From: Bacteroidales bacterium
GTDB lineage: Bacteria > Bacteroidota > Bacteroidia > Bacteroidales > P3
Assembly (NCBI GenBank): GCA_009785425.1
Contig: WQWI01000003.1
Span: forward strand, 48,452-112,451
DNA length: 64,000 nucleotides
Direction of reading: 5' to 3'
Shown here: piece after piece, positions 8,467 to 16,971 of the stretch
How the letters are laid out: each line of letters starts with the position of its first letter
Position numbering within the stretch: position 1 is the stretch's first letter
Program-made: the position numbers and the translations under genes
Notes under the pieces: model-generated
What the model saw: only the letters and a program-made list of their open reading frames with translations
Told to the model about the DNA's origin: nothing
The model's database searches: none

Positions 8467-11400
8467 ATGAAAACAAAACCAACAATTTTCAAAAAACTAT
8501 CCATGCTTTGCATGGTATTGTTCCTTGCAATGGGAACGTTTATGACGGTGAAGGCGCAGACGGGTATCACACTGTCTGGAACAAGCTACACTCAAAATTT
8601 TGACGGAATCAACTCTGCAGCGGCATTACCAATTGGATGGAGCCTTTCAACTACTGCGGCTGACGCTGCTCTTGGCACACTAGTTACTGCTATGGGCGGT
8701 CCTGCAGGGAGTTTGGGAATCCATACAAATTGGAATGCCACAAACACTAACCAACCAAGAAATTTTGCATCAGCGAGTATTGGTGAAGGTTCCGATACTG
8801 ATGCGCAAGCAGCAGCAACAAACAGGGCGTTCGGTGCTCGTCCAGCTGCAGCCAACGACGCAGCAGCTCAAAGAAATGCATTCGTTTTGACATTGGCTAA
8901 CACTTTGGGCTTTCAAAATTTTGTTGCAACATTTCAACTTCAATCGTTAGATGTGACAAGTCCACGTGCTCTCACTTGGGTAGTTCAATATTCTATCAAT
9001 GGCGGAACGGTATGGACAAACGTACCAACAGCCGGAACAATGACTACAGGTGGCAACACTTTTTCAAATAATGCTATCACAGCAACATTTGATGGAGGAA
9101 TTAATAACGTTCCTTCTACCGTACACATCAGGATTATTCCAACTGGTGCTTCAACAGGAACAGGTAATAGACCAACAACAGCAATTGACGATTTCGTGCT
9201 AACTTTCGGTGAGTACATTCCATCGGCTACAGCAACACCAATATTCTCTCTTTCGAGCGGAGTTTTTATAGGTGCTCAAAATGTAACTCTATCTTCGGTT
9301 ACCCCAGGAGCGGAAATCCGTTTTACAACAGACGGCTCAACACCTGACTCAAGCTCAACTCTTTTCGAAAATCCAATCGTAGTTGCTCAAACGACAACTA
9401 TCCGTGCCATCGCTTTTTCAAATGATTTGCCGGAGAGTGAAATCGCCGAAGCAACATTTACAATCAGAAATCAAGGTGATATCATTATTTCACAGTTGTA
9501 CACAAGAGGTGGTAATGCAGGTTCAACTTACCGCGGAAGATTTGTTGAATTATTCAATACAACTAACGCACCTATCAATTTAGAAGGTTTGTATATTGGC
9601 TCTACAAATGCAGCAGGAATGTCTGTCACAGGTACTGCTCTTACGGGAATTATTCCTGCACGAGGATTTTTCTTTATAGAGTCTGCTGTTGCCGGAACGC
9701 ACGCAGACGCAACGCAGGATATCCCTGAAGACGTAAGAGATAATGCGACACGAATTCCCGGTTTATTCAATGCTGCAGCAGATGGACAAGTTGTGCTTTC
9801 TACGCAAGCTACGGTTTCGTTTATGCACGATGACTCCTTGCAACTCCATAATTTGGCAGGTGTTTTAGATGTCGTGTCGTTTGGAGGTGCAGCGCTTCGT
9901 CCTATTGGTGTTAGCTCTTTAGGAACTACCGCAAATGCAAATTCTTTTACTCGTAATGTTGTGAATTGCGAATTTGTTTGGACGAGAAACAGCGTAACAG
10001 GACTCTTTACGGCTGGTCCACCAACGTTTAGAAACAGTAACCACGCACCATTTGTCCCAACCGTTGTAGTAGAGCACAACCTTGTCAGCGACGATCTTGA
10101 TTTAGACGTGGCTGTAGCCAATGAACCGACTCTTGTGTCAACAGAAACATTCATTTTAACATTGGGCTGTCTTGGAGCAGATTTGACACTATCTATACAA
10201 TCCGGATCTGGTAGCGTGTTTAGCGTATATCCAACAAGTATTGATAGAAGTGTTTTTGGCGATACGATAATTACTGTTACGTTTGCACCCGATACTGTTA
10301 CCGATTTTAACGATGCTTTAGTGATTAGTGGAGGAGGTTTGGTAATTCCGATTGAAATTGCTTTGACCGGTACCGGACTTAGTGCAGATGTACCATTTTT
10401 AAGATTTGCAAACCACGTACCACTTTCTTTCGGCGACATAATTGTTGACGGTGATAGCATACGAAGTGGCGTAGCTGAAATTAATGCCAACCATTTGGAC
10501 AACGATATCGTTATTACCTTTGCTTCAACCGGAACTTCAGACGGCACGCATTTTACAGCAACTCCTTACACTGGTTTCGATCTTCGTGATGGCGGGTTGG
10601 TTTCAATCACGTTTTCTCCAAAAACCGATGGTGAGTTGCACGACACATTGATTATCACAAGCGGAACAGAAACCGACCGTCTTGCTTTGCAAGGAACAGG
10701 CATAGCACGTATCGCCTCTCCTGTTGCTTTGCCGGTTACAAATGTTGATAGATTCTCGTTTACAGCAAACTGGGAAACGGTAGCAGATGTGGCATCGTTT
10801 CAAATTAGAGTTTATGAAGGTGCAGAAGCAGAAGGCGAGCCGGTACGAACGCTTACCGCTGCTGACAGTCTAACAAGTCTTGCTATAAACGGTTTAGCAC
10901 CGAATACGCAACACACTGTTGTTGTTGTGGCTCGTGCCGAATTGATTGGAAATACAGCGACTTCAAATGCAATCACATTTACAACGTTGCCATTGGGAGA
11001 AAACATTATTTTCACCTTTGCAGACACCACAGGAAGTCCTGAAAATCAAATTCCGAACGTTACAGCAAGTGCTATAACGGGAATGGCTGACCCACTTGCT
11101 GAGCCGGCTATCAATTCGTTTTCAGCATCTCCTACTCCTCTTTCGGGTGGAAATAATCTTGCCCTTATGCAAAGAACAACTCAAGGAACTTATGCTGAAT
11201 TTACGCTCACTCCTGCTGCAGGCTATGCCTTTACACTTGCAGGCGTTTCCTTTGGTGCGAGAGCGACTGCCACGGGTCCTACTTCGTGGGCATTGCGTAG
11301 TAGCCGAGATAATTTTACCACCGACCTTGCAACGGGAACCATTGAAAGAGATTTGCTATGGGCTTCACATTACGCACTTGCTTTGAATTTTGAAAGTAAT

Positions 11401-11763
11401 GTTGCGACCACGTTCCGTATCTATGCGATAGGTGGTGGTGCAAGTGCTACGGCAACGGCTCACAACTTCCGCATTGACGATGTTGAATTGGGTGTTACAA
11501 CGCAAGTTGCAACCTCAATCTGCCCGAGAGAAGAACTCGAAAACAGCGTTGTGTTTTTCCCGAATCCTGTTGTAGATGTGCTTAACATTCAAGCTGAGCA
11601 AACCATTTCAATGGTGAGAATTTACAGCCTCAGCGGACAACTTGTTGTTCAGCAGCAGGGCAATGTAGATTCGGTTGATGTGTCTGTACTTCCACGTGGA
11701 ACGTATGTTGTACGCATCGTCTTCGACAATGGAGCAATCCTGTCGCGAGTGATTGTGAAGTAA
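8467..11763 (+). CDS. T9SS-secreted modular protein with lamin-tail domain
   Basis: A 1098-residue secreted protein with a signal peptide at 1-31. In order: an anchor-like beta region (about 33-250, ending IDDFVLTFG); a CHB_HEX_C-like module (about 255-335, IRFTTDGSTPDSSS); a lamin-tail-like domain (about 336-530, RGRFVELFNTTNAPINLEG); two ASH-like modules (about 535-745); an FN3 module (about 750-840, FTANWETVADVASFQIRVYEG); a second anchor-like region; and a T9SS sorting domain (about 1015-1098). Signal peptide and sorting domain are almost the same as in the gene at 6023 while the middle differs, so the two are duplicates with exchanged or diverged interiors. Lamin-tail domains in Bacteroidota often accompany secreted nucleases; direct function unknown. 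Confidence 0.8.
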   Translation: MKTKPTIFKKLSMLCMVLFLAMGTFMTVKAQTGITLSGTSYTQNFDGINSAAALPIGWSLSTTAADAALGTLVTAMGGPAGSLGIHTNWNATNTNQPRNFASASIGEGSDTDAQAAATNRAFGARPAAANDAAAQRNAFVLTLANTLGFQNFVATFQLQSLDVTSPRALTWVVQYSINGGTVWTNVPTAGTMTTGGNTFSNNAITATFDGGINNVPSTVHIRIIPTGASTGTGNRPTTAIDDFVLTFGEYIPSATATPIFSLSSGVFIGAQNVTLSSVTPGAEIRFTTDGSTPDSSSTLFENPIVVAQTTTIRAIAFSNDLPESEIAEATFTIRNQGDIIISQLYTRGGNAGSTYRGRFVELFNTTNAPINLEGLYIGSTNAAGMSVTGTALTGIIPARGFFFIESAVAGTHADATQDIPEDVRDNATRIPGLFNAAADGQVVLSTQATVSFMHDDSLQLHNLAGVLDVVSFGGAALRPIGVSSLGTTANANSFTRNVVNCEFVWTRNSVTGLFTAGPPTFRNSNHAPFVPTVVVEHNLVSDDLDLDVAVANEPTLVSTETFILTLGCLGADLTLSIQSGSGSVFSVYPTSIDRSVFGDTIITVTFAPDTVTDFNDALVISGGGLVIPIEIALTGTGLSADVPFLRFANHVPLSFGDIIVDGDSIRSGVAEINANHLDNDIVITFASTGTSDGTHFTATPYTGFDLRDGGLVSITFSPKTDGELHDTLIITSGTETDRLALQGTGIARIASPVALPVTNVDRFSFTANWETVADVASFQIRVYEGAEAEGEPVRTLTAADSLTSLAINGLAPNTQHTVVVVARAELIGNTATSNAITFTTLPLGENIIFTFADTTGSPENQIPNVTASAITGMADPLAEPAINSFSASPTPLSGGNNLALMQRTTQGTYAEFTLTPAAGYAFTLAGVSFGARATATGPTSWALRSSRDNFTTDLATGTIERDLLWASHYALALNFESNVATTFRIYAIGGGASATATAHNFRIDDVELGVTTQVATSICPREELENSVVFFPNPVVDVLNIQAEQTISMVRIYSLSGQLVVQQQGNVDSVDVSVLPRGTYVVRIVFDNGAILSRVIVK

Positions 11764-11785
11764 ACCCACAACAAATCATATAACC

Positions 11786-11825
11786 AAAAAAATGGTCGGA
11801 AGATTTTCTTTTGACCATTTTTTTT
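11786..11825 (+). terminator. rho-independent terminator after the second T9SS gene
   Basis: AAAAAAATGGTC (11786-11797) pairs with GACCATTTTTTT (11813-11824), giving a 12-bp stem, a 15-nt loop and a T-run. It sits 23 nt after the stop and separates this gene from the promoter of the lipoprotein operon. Confidence 0.8.
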
Positions 11826-11835
11826 GTCAGAAAAA

Positions 11836-11867
11836 TTTGGTAATCTCAAAAAAATAACGTACTTTTG
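11836..11867 (+). promoter_or_regulatory. promoter of the lipoprotein-nuclease operon
   Basis: A -33 TTTG at 11836-11839 and a -7 TACTTTTG at 11860-11867, spacer 20 nt. Predicted start near 11872, about 20 nt before the ATG at 11892. The genes that follow to 16945 are separated by 8 nt or less, so this promoter can serve all six. Confidence 0.8.
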
Positions 11868-11891
11868 TGGAACATAAAAAAACCTATAACA

Positions 11892-12803
11892 ATGAAACCG
11901 TTATTCAAATTTTTGCCCTTTGTCGTTCTTATCGCAATTACCGCACTTTCCGGCTGTAAAAAAGACGAATTTTATTTACAAAACACACCCGAATTAAGCG
12001 TTAGTGCCAATGAAATTACGGCAAATGCCGGCGGTGGTGTTTACAGTATTGACGTAGAAAGTACACGTCGTTGGTTTGTCACGTCAAATGTAGGCATTGG
12101 CGACTGGTTTTATATTACGCCCATTTGGCAAGTGAAAGAAAATGGCGAAGTTGTGCACGGTGGCGAAGACAACGGACGAATCAACGTTACGATACTCGGA
12201 AACCAAGATGGTCCACGCAGAGCAACACTGAGTATTGAAACAGTAGGTGGATTGTTCCGGCAAGTTGATATTTTGCAACAAGGTGCGTGGGAGGAATCGA
12301 CATTGATTTTAGCCGATGATTTTGGAATAGGTGCACCTCCGTCTGGTCAAGGGCCTCTTGTAACAGCGTTCACAGACTGGAATAGAACAGGCAGTAGTTC
12401 AGACTCTGTTTATTACACTACGTCGGGAGCTCGAGTTGATGTTCGTGGAGCTCAGCCGTCAACCGGTTATCCGGGGGCTTCCGGAGGCAATAATATAATG
12501 TTTGCAGCAGCAGGTGGTGGTGTATTTTATGTCAATGGTATTGATCCGAAAGACTACCAAAACTTCTTGTTTTCGTTCGGAACAAATCAAACCAGTACCG
12601 TAATGTCTGCTCATTTTAGTGTTGATGACGGCGAATGGCTACCTATCGACTTTACCAAAACAACAGATACTTGGGGTTTGGTAGAAACAAGGTTTCATAT
12701 TGACGAAGTCGCAAGTTCACTCCGATTGAGAATTGCAGGAGGACCAACACAATTCGGAGCAAGAATTGATGATTTGAGATTAGTCGGATTAACGCCTAAT
12801 TAA
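11892..12803 (+). CDS. BACON-domain lipoprotein
   Basis: A surface or periplasmic lipoprotein of 303 residues. The start at 11892 gives a clean lipoprotein signal (MKPLFKFLPFVVLI...ALSGC); an ATG at 11865 lies within the -7 box and is rejected. Residues about 30-130 form a BACON module (LSVSANEITANAGGGVYSIDV...ILQQG); BACON domains are thought to bind carbohydrate or other ligands. The C-terminal half (about 135-300) is a beta-rich region ending FGARIDDLRLVGL, as in choice-of-anchor or carbohydrate-binding-like modules. First gene of a compact operon with two secreted nucleases; a substrate-capture role is inferred from context. Confidence 0.75.
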   Translation: MKPLFKFLPFVVLIAITALSGCKKDEFYLQNTPELSVSANEITANAGGGVYSIDVESTRRWFVTSNVGIGDWFYITPIWQVKENGEVVHGGEDNGRINVTILGNQDGPRRATLSIETVGGLFRQVDILQQGAWEESTLILADDFGIGAPPSGQGPLVTAFTDWNRTGSSSDSVYYTTSGARVDVRGAQPSTGYPGASGGNNIMFAAAGGGVFYVNGIDPKDYQNFLFSFGTNQTSTVMSAHFSVDDGEWLPIDFTKTTDTWGLVETRFHIDEVASSLRLRIAGGPTQFGARIDDLRLVGLTPN

Positions 12804-12810
12804 AAAAAAG

Positions 12811-13281
12811 ATGAAACCCCGAGTATACATAGACACATCAATCGTTGGTGGATATTTTGATGACATCTTTGAAGATGCAACCAGACCGCTTTTTGAGTTG
12901 TTGGAAGGGGATGAAATAGTTTTTATTGCGTCTGATTTGCTAATTGATGAACTTCGCAATGCCCCAGAGTCCGTAAAAGCATTGTTCGGAAAGTATATGG
13001 GTAGAATGGAAGAAGTGAAAAATTCAGATGAGGCAAAAGACCTCGCTCAAAAATATATTGACGAAAAAGTGGTTGGGGAAACAAGTTTTGACGATTGCAA
13101 CCATATCGCCATTGCAACAATTAACAATGCCTCAATCTTGGCAAGTTGGAATTTTAAGCATATGGTTAATTTTCAACGCATACAAGGGTACAACGACGTT
13201 AATCGGAAAAACGGATACACCACTTTGGATATACAAAGCCCTAATGAAATCATTAAATCATTCAAAACAGAAAAATCATGA
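12811..13281 (+). CDS. PIN-domain protein (VapC-like toxin candidate)
   Basis: A 156-residue PIN-domain protein of the VapC-like kind, expected to be a Mg2+-dependent ribonuclease. The visible acidic residues are D9 in YIDTS, the glutamate in LLIDELRNAP, and the aspartates in FDDCNHIAIA; the last block is SWNFKHMVN, where this subfamily has asparagine. The gene overlaps its small partner by ATGA (13278-13281). Unusually, the pair lies within an operon of lipoprotein and nuclease genes, only 8 nt after the BACON lipoprotein. An addiction module is the simplest reading, but a role in RNA turnover specific to the operon is possible. Confidence 0.75.
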   Translation: MKPRVYIDTSIVGGYFDDIFEDATRPLFELLEGDEIVFIASDLLIDELRNAPESVKALFGKYMGRMEEVKNSDEAKDLAQKYIDEKVVGETSFDDCNHIAIATINNASILASWNFKHMVNFQRIQGYNDVNRKNGYTTLDIQSPNEIIKSFKTEKS

Positions 13282-13505
13282 AGACGTCTAATGCAATACC
13301 GGGCTTTAGTGCCTTGAGAATGAAAGAAGAAATTCAGCGAAAAAGGTATGAAGAAACGTTGGGAATGACGCGGGAAGAACGAGACGCATATCGCAAAAAG
13401 CAACTCGAAAACAGCGACCTTTGGAAAGAATTTACGCAAAGAAATAAGTCTGCAACTGTTGTACCGAAGCGTGCAGCAACTTGTAAAAAGAAAGAACTCG
13501 CATAA
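13278..13505 (+). CDS. small partner of the PIN protein (antitoxin candidate)
   Basis: A 75-residue, strongly charged, probably helical protein (RMKEEIQRKRYEETLGMTREERD around residues 14-36) with no recognised DNA-binding fold. It overlaps the PIN gene by 4 nt and ends 4 nt before the nuclease lipoprotein gene. Small charged partners of this type accompany PIN genes of this subfamily in Bacteroidota. The antitoxin role rests on position and size only. Confidence 0.6.
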   Translation: MKTSNAIPGFSALRMKEEIQRKRYEETLGMTREERDAYRKKQLENSDLWKEFTQRNKSATVVPKRAATCKKKELA

Positions 13506-13509
13506 TCAA

Positions 13510-14730
13510 ATGAAGTACATCTTTCATAAAACAATCATCGGCATAATTTTGCTTGGTCTGCTCACAGTGACGTCTTGCAGAGAGGAAAAAAGTGTGAGTT
13601 TGGACATTGGATTTAGTCTCGAAAACACGCTTGTTGAGGCGATTGTAGTTGGTGCGGAGCGTTCGTCAAGTTTTTTGTGGATAAAGACTGAGGATGGCAA
13701 TGCGTGGACAGCAACCAGCGATGACGATTGGCTTTCGGTTTCACCTGCTAGCGGAACAGGCGAATTGGCGATCGTCGTTGGATACACCGAAAACACCACG
13801 GGGCAAAATCGGACGGGAACAGTTACCGTAAGTGTTGGCTCTATATCGCAATCTGTTCAACTGACTCAACGCATACGAGGTAGTGTAGTCGGAAATCCCG
13901 ATGGCTATGTGCCGTTTAGGCTCGAATTGCCTTTGGTTAGAGATTCATCGTGGTTTATTCAGCACGATATTGGTGGGATGGCTAATTTTGCGTTGGAGTT
14001 TGATACCGGGCAGCGTCACGCTGTTTGGGTGGCATATCAACTGACAAGAGGACATCTTGCGGGCAGCATTGACCGTGATTTCTTTTTCTTTGACCCAAGA
14101 ATTCCAATAGATTTTCAAGCACACGAAGTTAGAAGTGGCATACAAACCATTCCAAGATTTTGGACACTTTACGGCTACGAACGTGGACATCTTATGGCTT
14201 CTGCCGATCGGACATTCAACCAAACCGCCAACGACCAGTCCAATTTTATGTCCAACATCAGTCCGCATTTGCCCGAGTTTCATAACACACACGGTGGCAC
14301 AGGGAGCGGACAGGGTATTTGGCTTAGGCTCGAACATTTAACCAGAGATTGGGCAAGGCAGCAAGGAGTTGATACGCTTTATGTCGTAAAAGGAGGATCA
14401 ATTATTCCGGATGCTCCGGGAACTGAAATCGTAGAGGTGCTCTATCGAATCAACAGAACGGTGGTTCCAAGATTCTATTTCAAGGCAATTGTTCAGCGAC
14501 GTGGAGATACATTTGAAGGCATTGCATTTTGGTTAGAACAATATAGAGGAATGGCTCGCAGAGCACCTACACAAGCAGATGCTATGACCATTCGAGAATT
14601 GGAACACTTGACAGGCATAGATTTTTTTCCAAATTTAAGCGTACTCGGAGCCGAAATCGGACGGCCTAATTTGGAAGATTCGGTAGAAACAAGTCCGATA
14701 AACTGGAGTCGTTGGCCCGGTATAAACTAA
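13510..14730 (+). CDS. BACON-domain lipoprotein with DNA/RNA non-specific endonuclease domain
   Basis: A predicted surface lipoprotein of 406 residues. The start at 13510 gives a lipoprotein signal ending LTVTSC; a longer frame from 13459 lacks it. Residues about 30-120 are a BACON module. Residues about 150-390 are a beta-beta-alpha-metal nuclease of the NucA/Serratia type, with the catalytic block GYERGHLMAS (H227; the family norm is DRGH, here ERGH), the metal-binding asparagine region SNFMSNISPH and the following W-x-x-LE helix. It should cut extracellular DNA and RNA. It is flanked within 4 nt by the PIN partner and a DUF1016 nuclease gene. Confidence 0.85.
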   Translation: MKYIFHKTIIGIILLGLLTVTSCREEKSVSLDIGFSLENTLVEAIVVGAERSSSFLWIKTEDGNAWTATSDDDWLSVSPASGTGELAIVVGYTENTTGQNRTGTVTVSVGSISQSVQLTQRIRGSVVGNPDGYVPFRLELPLVRDSSWFIQHDIGGMANFALEFDTGQRHAVWVAYQLTRGHLAGSIDRDFFFFDPRIPIDFQAHEVRSGIQTIPRFWTLYGYERGHLMASADRTFNQTANDQSNFMSNISPHLPEFHNTHGGTGSGQGIWLRLEHLTRDWARQQGVDTLYVVKGGSIIPDAPGTEIVEVLYRINRTVVPRFYFKAIVQRRGDTFEGIAFWLEQYRGMARRAPTQADAMTIRELEHLTGIDFFPNLSVLGAEIGRPNLEDSVETSPINWSRWPGIN

Positions 14731-14733
14731 ACA

Positions 14734-15843
14734 ATGATTGATAAAAACAGCATAGCAACAATAGATTTTCGGCAGATACACGAAATCATTTCTTTTCGTC
14801 GTTCGCGGGCTTTGCTAACCGTAAACCACGAAAATCTGCTCTCTGCGTGGGAAGTGGGTGCGTTTGTTTCCGAACGCCTTCAAAATTCTGCTTGGGGTAG
14901 CAAAACCGTTATGCAACTTTCGGAGTATTTGCGAACGCAAGACCCGACTTTGAGAGGGTATAGTCGAAGGAACATTTACAATATGGTTTTACTCTACGAC
15001 ACGTACTCTTCATTGCAATTTGCTCAGTATCAAGAAAAACTAAATCTTGGACAAATTATCCAGTTTCAAACTGGACAAATTGTGCAGTTTCAAACTGCAC
15101 AATTTCCTAATTTTTTGAATTTAACGACATTAACAAATCATTTTGAAATACTGAATGCTTGCAAAACAGTAGAGGAACGTGTTTTTTATGTGCTCTACTC
15201 GCACAAAGAACAACTAAGTATCAAAGAACTGAAGCGTTGCATAAAAAATGATGCGTACTCCTCTGTGCTGGGTGAAAAGCAAGGTTTTTCCAAAGGTTTA
15301 AAAGATACTTATCCGCAAGCCGTTCCGATGCTGAAAGATACTTTGCAAGTGGGGTTTCTCGAACTTCCGAAAAAACATTCCGAAAAACGCCTGCAAAAAG
15401 GCATTTTAGACAATATGAAGGATTTTGTGCTTGAATTAGGCAAAGATTTTCTTTTTGTTGATAAAGAATATGCTTTGCAAGTGGGTAATTCTACGTTCAA
15501 ATTAGACTTATTGTTCTACCATAGAGGATTGCAATGTTTAGTTGCTATTGAGTTGAAAACAGGTAAATTCAAACCCGAGTATATGGGGCAACTCGAATTC
15601 TACCTCGAAGCATTAGATCGTGATGTACGCCATAGCAACGAAAATCCAAGCATTGGTATTTTGCTTTGTCAAGAAACCGATCGCAGTGTTGTAGAATATG
15701 CTATGAGTCGTAGCCTTAGCCCTACAATGATCGCTAAATACGAAAGACTATTCATTCCAAAAGAAATATTGCAACGTTCGTTGGGCGAATTTATACATTT
15801 TTTGAATCCCCAAGAACAATTTGCACAAAAAGGTATAAATTAA
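14734..15843 (+). CDS. DUF1016/YhcG-type PD-(D/E)xK nuclease-domain protein
   Basis: A 369-residue cytoplasmic protein without a signal peptide. The N-terminal half matches DUF1016_N (about 15-160: SFRRSRALLTVNHENLLSAW, LSEYLRTQDPTLRGYSRRN). The C-terminal half is a PD-(D/E)xK nuclease-like fold (about 205-350) with the conserved aspartate in KLDLLFYHRG and the IELKTGKF motif supplying E-x-K. YhcG-like proteins occur near mobile and restriction genes; their physiological role is unsettled. It starts 3 nt after the nuclease lipoprotein and ends 4 nt before the EEP nuclease. Residues about 106-121 are a 24-nt palindromic repeat duplicated in frame. Confidence 0.8.
   Translation: MIDKNSIATIDFRQIHEIISFRRSRALLTVNHENLLSAWEVGAFVSERLQNSAWGSKTVMQLSEYLRTQDPTLRGYSRRNIYNMVLLYDTYSSLQFAQYQEKLNLGQIIQFQTGQIVQFQTAQFPNFLNLTTLTNHFEILNACKTVEERVFYVLYSHKEQLSIKELKRCIKNDAYSSVLGEKQGFSKGLKDTYPQAVPMLKDTLQVGFLELPKKHSEKRLQKGILDNMKDFVLELGKDFLFVDKEYALQVGNSTFKLDLLFYHRGLQCLVAIELKTGKFKPEYMGQLEFYLEALDRDVRHSNENPSIGILLCQETDRSVVEYAMSRSLSPTMIAKYERLFIPKEILQRSLGEFIHFLNPQEQFAQKGIN
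15049..15096 (+). repeat. 24-nt tandem repeat with palindromic core, in frame in the DUF1016 gene
   Basis: Two direct 24-nt units begin at 15049 and 15073, each starting GGACAAATT and ending CAGTTTCAAACT. Each core with its next base forms a palindrome, CCAGTTTCAAACTGG and GCAGTTTCAAACTGC. They encode GQIIQFQT and GQIVQFQT and keep the frame. They fall in the linker between the two domains, where an insertion should be tolerated. Confidence 0.8.
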
Positions 15844-15847
15844 ACGT

Positions 15848-16945
15848 ATGAAAACACTAAAACTTGCCCTAATGTCCATAGCACTGCTGTTGATCACAGT
15901 AGTCGGCTACTCCCAAACCCACGTCATCCTCTGCTACAACGTAGAAAATCTCTTCGATACATACAGAGACACAACCATTAACGATGCAGACTTCACACCG
16001 GAAGGCAGGTTCAACTGGACATCGGAAAAATACTGGCATAAAATAGGTCAACTATCGTATGTGATTGAAAGAATTGCCATTGCAACGCGATCGCATACAA
16101 CCGGAAACTGGCCTATTTTGATAGGTCTTCAAGAAGTTGAAAACCGTTCTGTATTGCAAGATTTGGCAAATGCACCTCGCATTCGAGCGGCGAGATACCA
16201 GATTGTACATTATGATTCGCCCGACAGACGTGGTGTTGATGTGGCATTTCTGTATTGCGCTCAAACGATTACATACATATCAAGCAAACCGATTTTGGTT
16301 AGAGGTGGAGATTTTCCAACCATGCGAACCCGCGACATTCTGTGGTTCACAGGAAGTATCGACAGCGATACATTTCATTTTTTCAATATGCACTGGCCCT
16401 CTCGTTTGGGCGGACAGCAGGCTTCCGAACCCAGGCGTGAACTTGCCGCATCAATTTTGCGACACGTGGTTGATTCTATAAAAAATGCTGCTCCCAATCA
16501 TCGCATCGTCATCATGGGCGACTTTAATGACGATCCGAACAATCGGAGTATAGAATATGTGTTGCGTGCAAAAAACAGAAGAAATCTACAGGAAGGCGAT
16601 TTGTTCAATCCGTTTTTCGATATGCATAGAGCAGGGTTTGGAACATTGCCTTTTCGTGGTCAATGGAATTTATTCGATATGATTATTGTGAGTCAAAATA
16701 TGATTGATAATAGCGGTGGATTTCAGTTGATGCCTCCACCAAGACCTGAAAGAAGAGGAGGTCGCAGAGGTCAAGATTTTGAAGGCGTTATTTTTGGTAA
16801 GTGCGTAGCCGCACCATTCCTTTTTGAACCACCGGAGGCAGGTTCTAGAGCCGGTTATACGTTTAGGTCGTTTCTTCCCGGACCGGGGATTTATCATGGT
16901 GGTTTTAGCGACCATTTGCCGGTTTATATATTCATTTCACGATGA
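15848..16945 (+). CDS. secreted endonuclease/exonuclease/phosphatase (EEP) family protein
   Basis: A 365-residue protein with a signal peptide (about 1-22, ending VGYSQ) and a full EEP (DNase I-like) fold. Visible catalytic blocks are YNVENLFDT (residues 29-37), QEVENR, HWPSRLGG, GDFNDDPNN and the C-terminal SDHLPVY. Members hydrolyse phosphodiester or phosphomonoester bonds; secreted Bacteroidota forms are probably extracellular nucleases. It is the last gene of the operon that starts at 11865 and lies upstream of a TonB-dependent receptor, from which a composite palindromic element separates it. Confidence 0.85.
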   Translation: MKTLKLALMSIALLLITVVGYSQTHVILCYNVENLFDTYRDTTINDADFTPEGRFNWTSEKYWHKIGQLSYVIERIAIATRSHTTGNWPILIGLQEVENRSVLQDLANAPRIRAARYQIVHYDSPDRRGVDVAFLYCAQTITYISSKPILVRGGDFPTMRTRDILWFTGSIDSDTFHFFNMHWPSRLGGQQASEPRRELAASILRHVVDSIKNAAPNHRIVIMGDFNDDPNNRSIEYVLRAKNRRNLQEGDLFNPFFDMHRAGFGTLPFRGQWNLFDMIIVSQNMIDNSGGFQLMPPPRPERRGGRRGQDFEGVIFGKCVAAPFLFEPPEAGSRAGYTFRSFLPGPGIYHGGFSDHLPVYIFISR

Positions 16946-16971
16946 AAAAAAGAGAACAGAAATATAACAAA

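Noticed and set aside
9528..10547. Long reverse-strand frame of 339 codons opposite the lamin-tail protein
   Set aside because: Mirror of a low-complexity threonine/serine/alanine-rich coding sequence; no promoter, no domain, and the forward gene has clear domains.
15049..15110. Short repeats in the DUF1016 gene as a possible CRISPR array
   Set aside because: Only two 24-nt units, no spacers between them, in frame within a coding sequence and no cas genes in the window.
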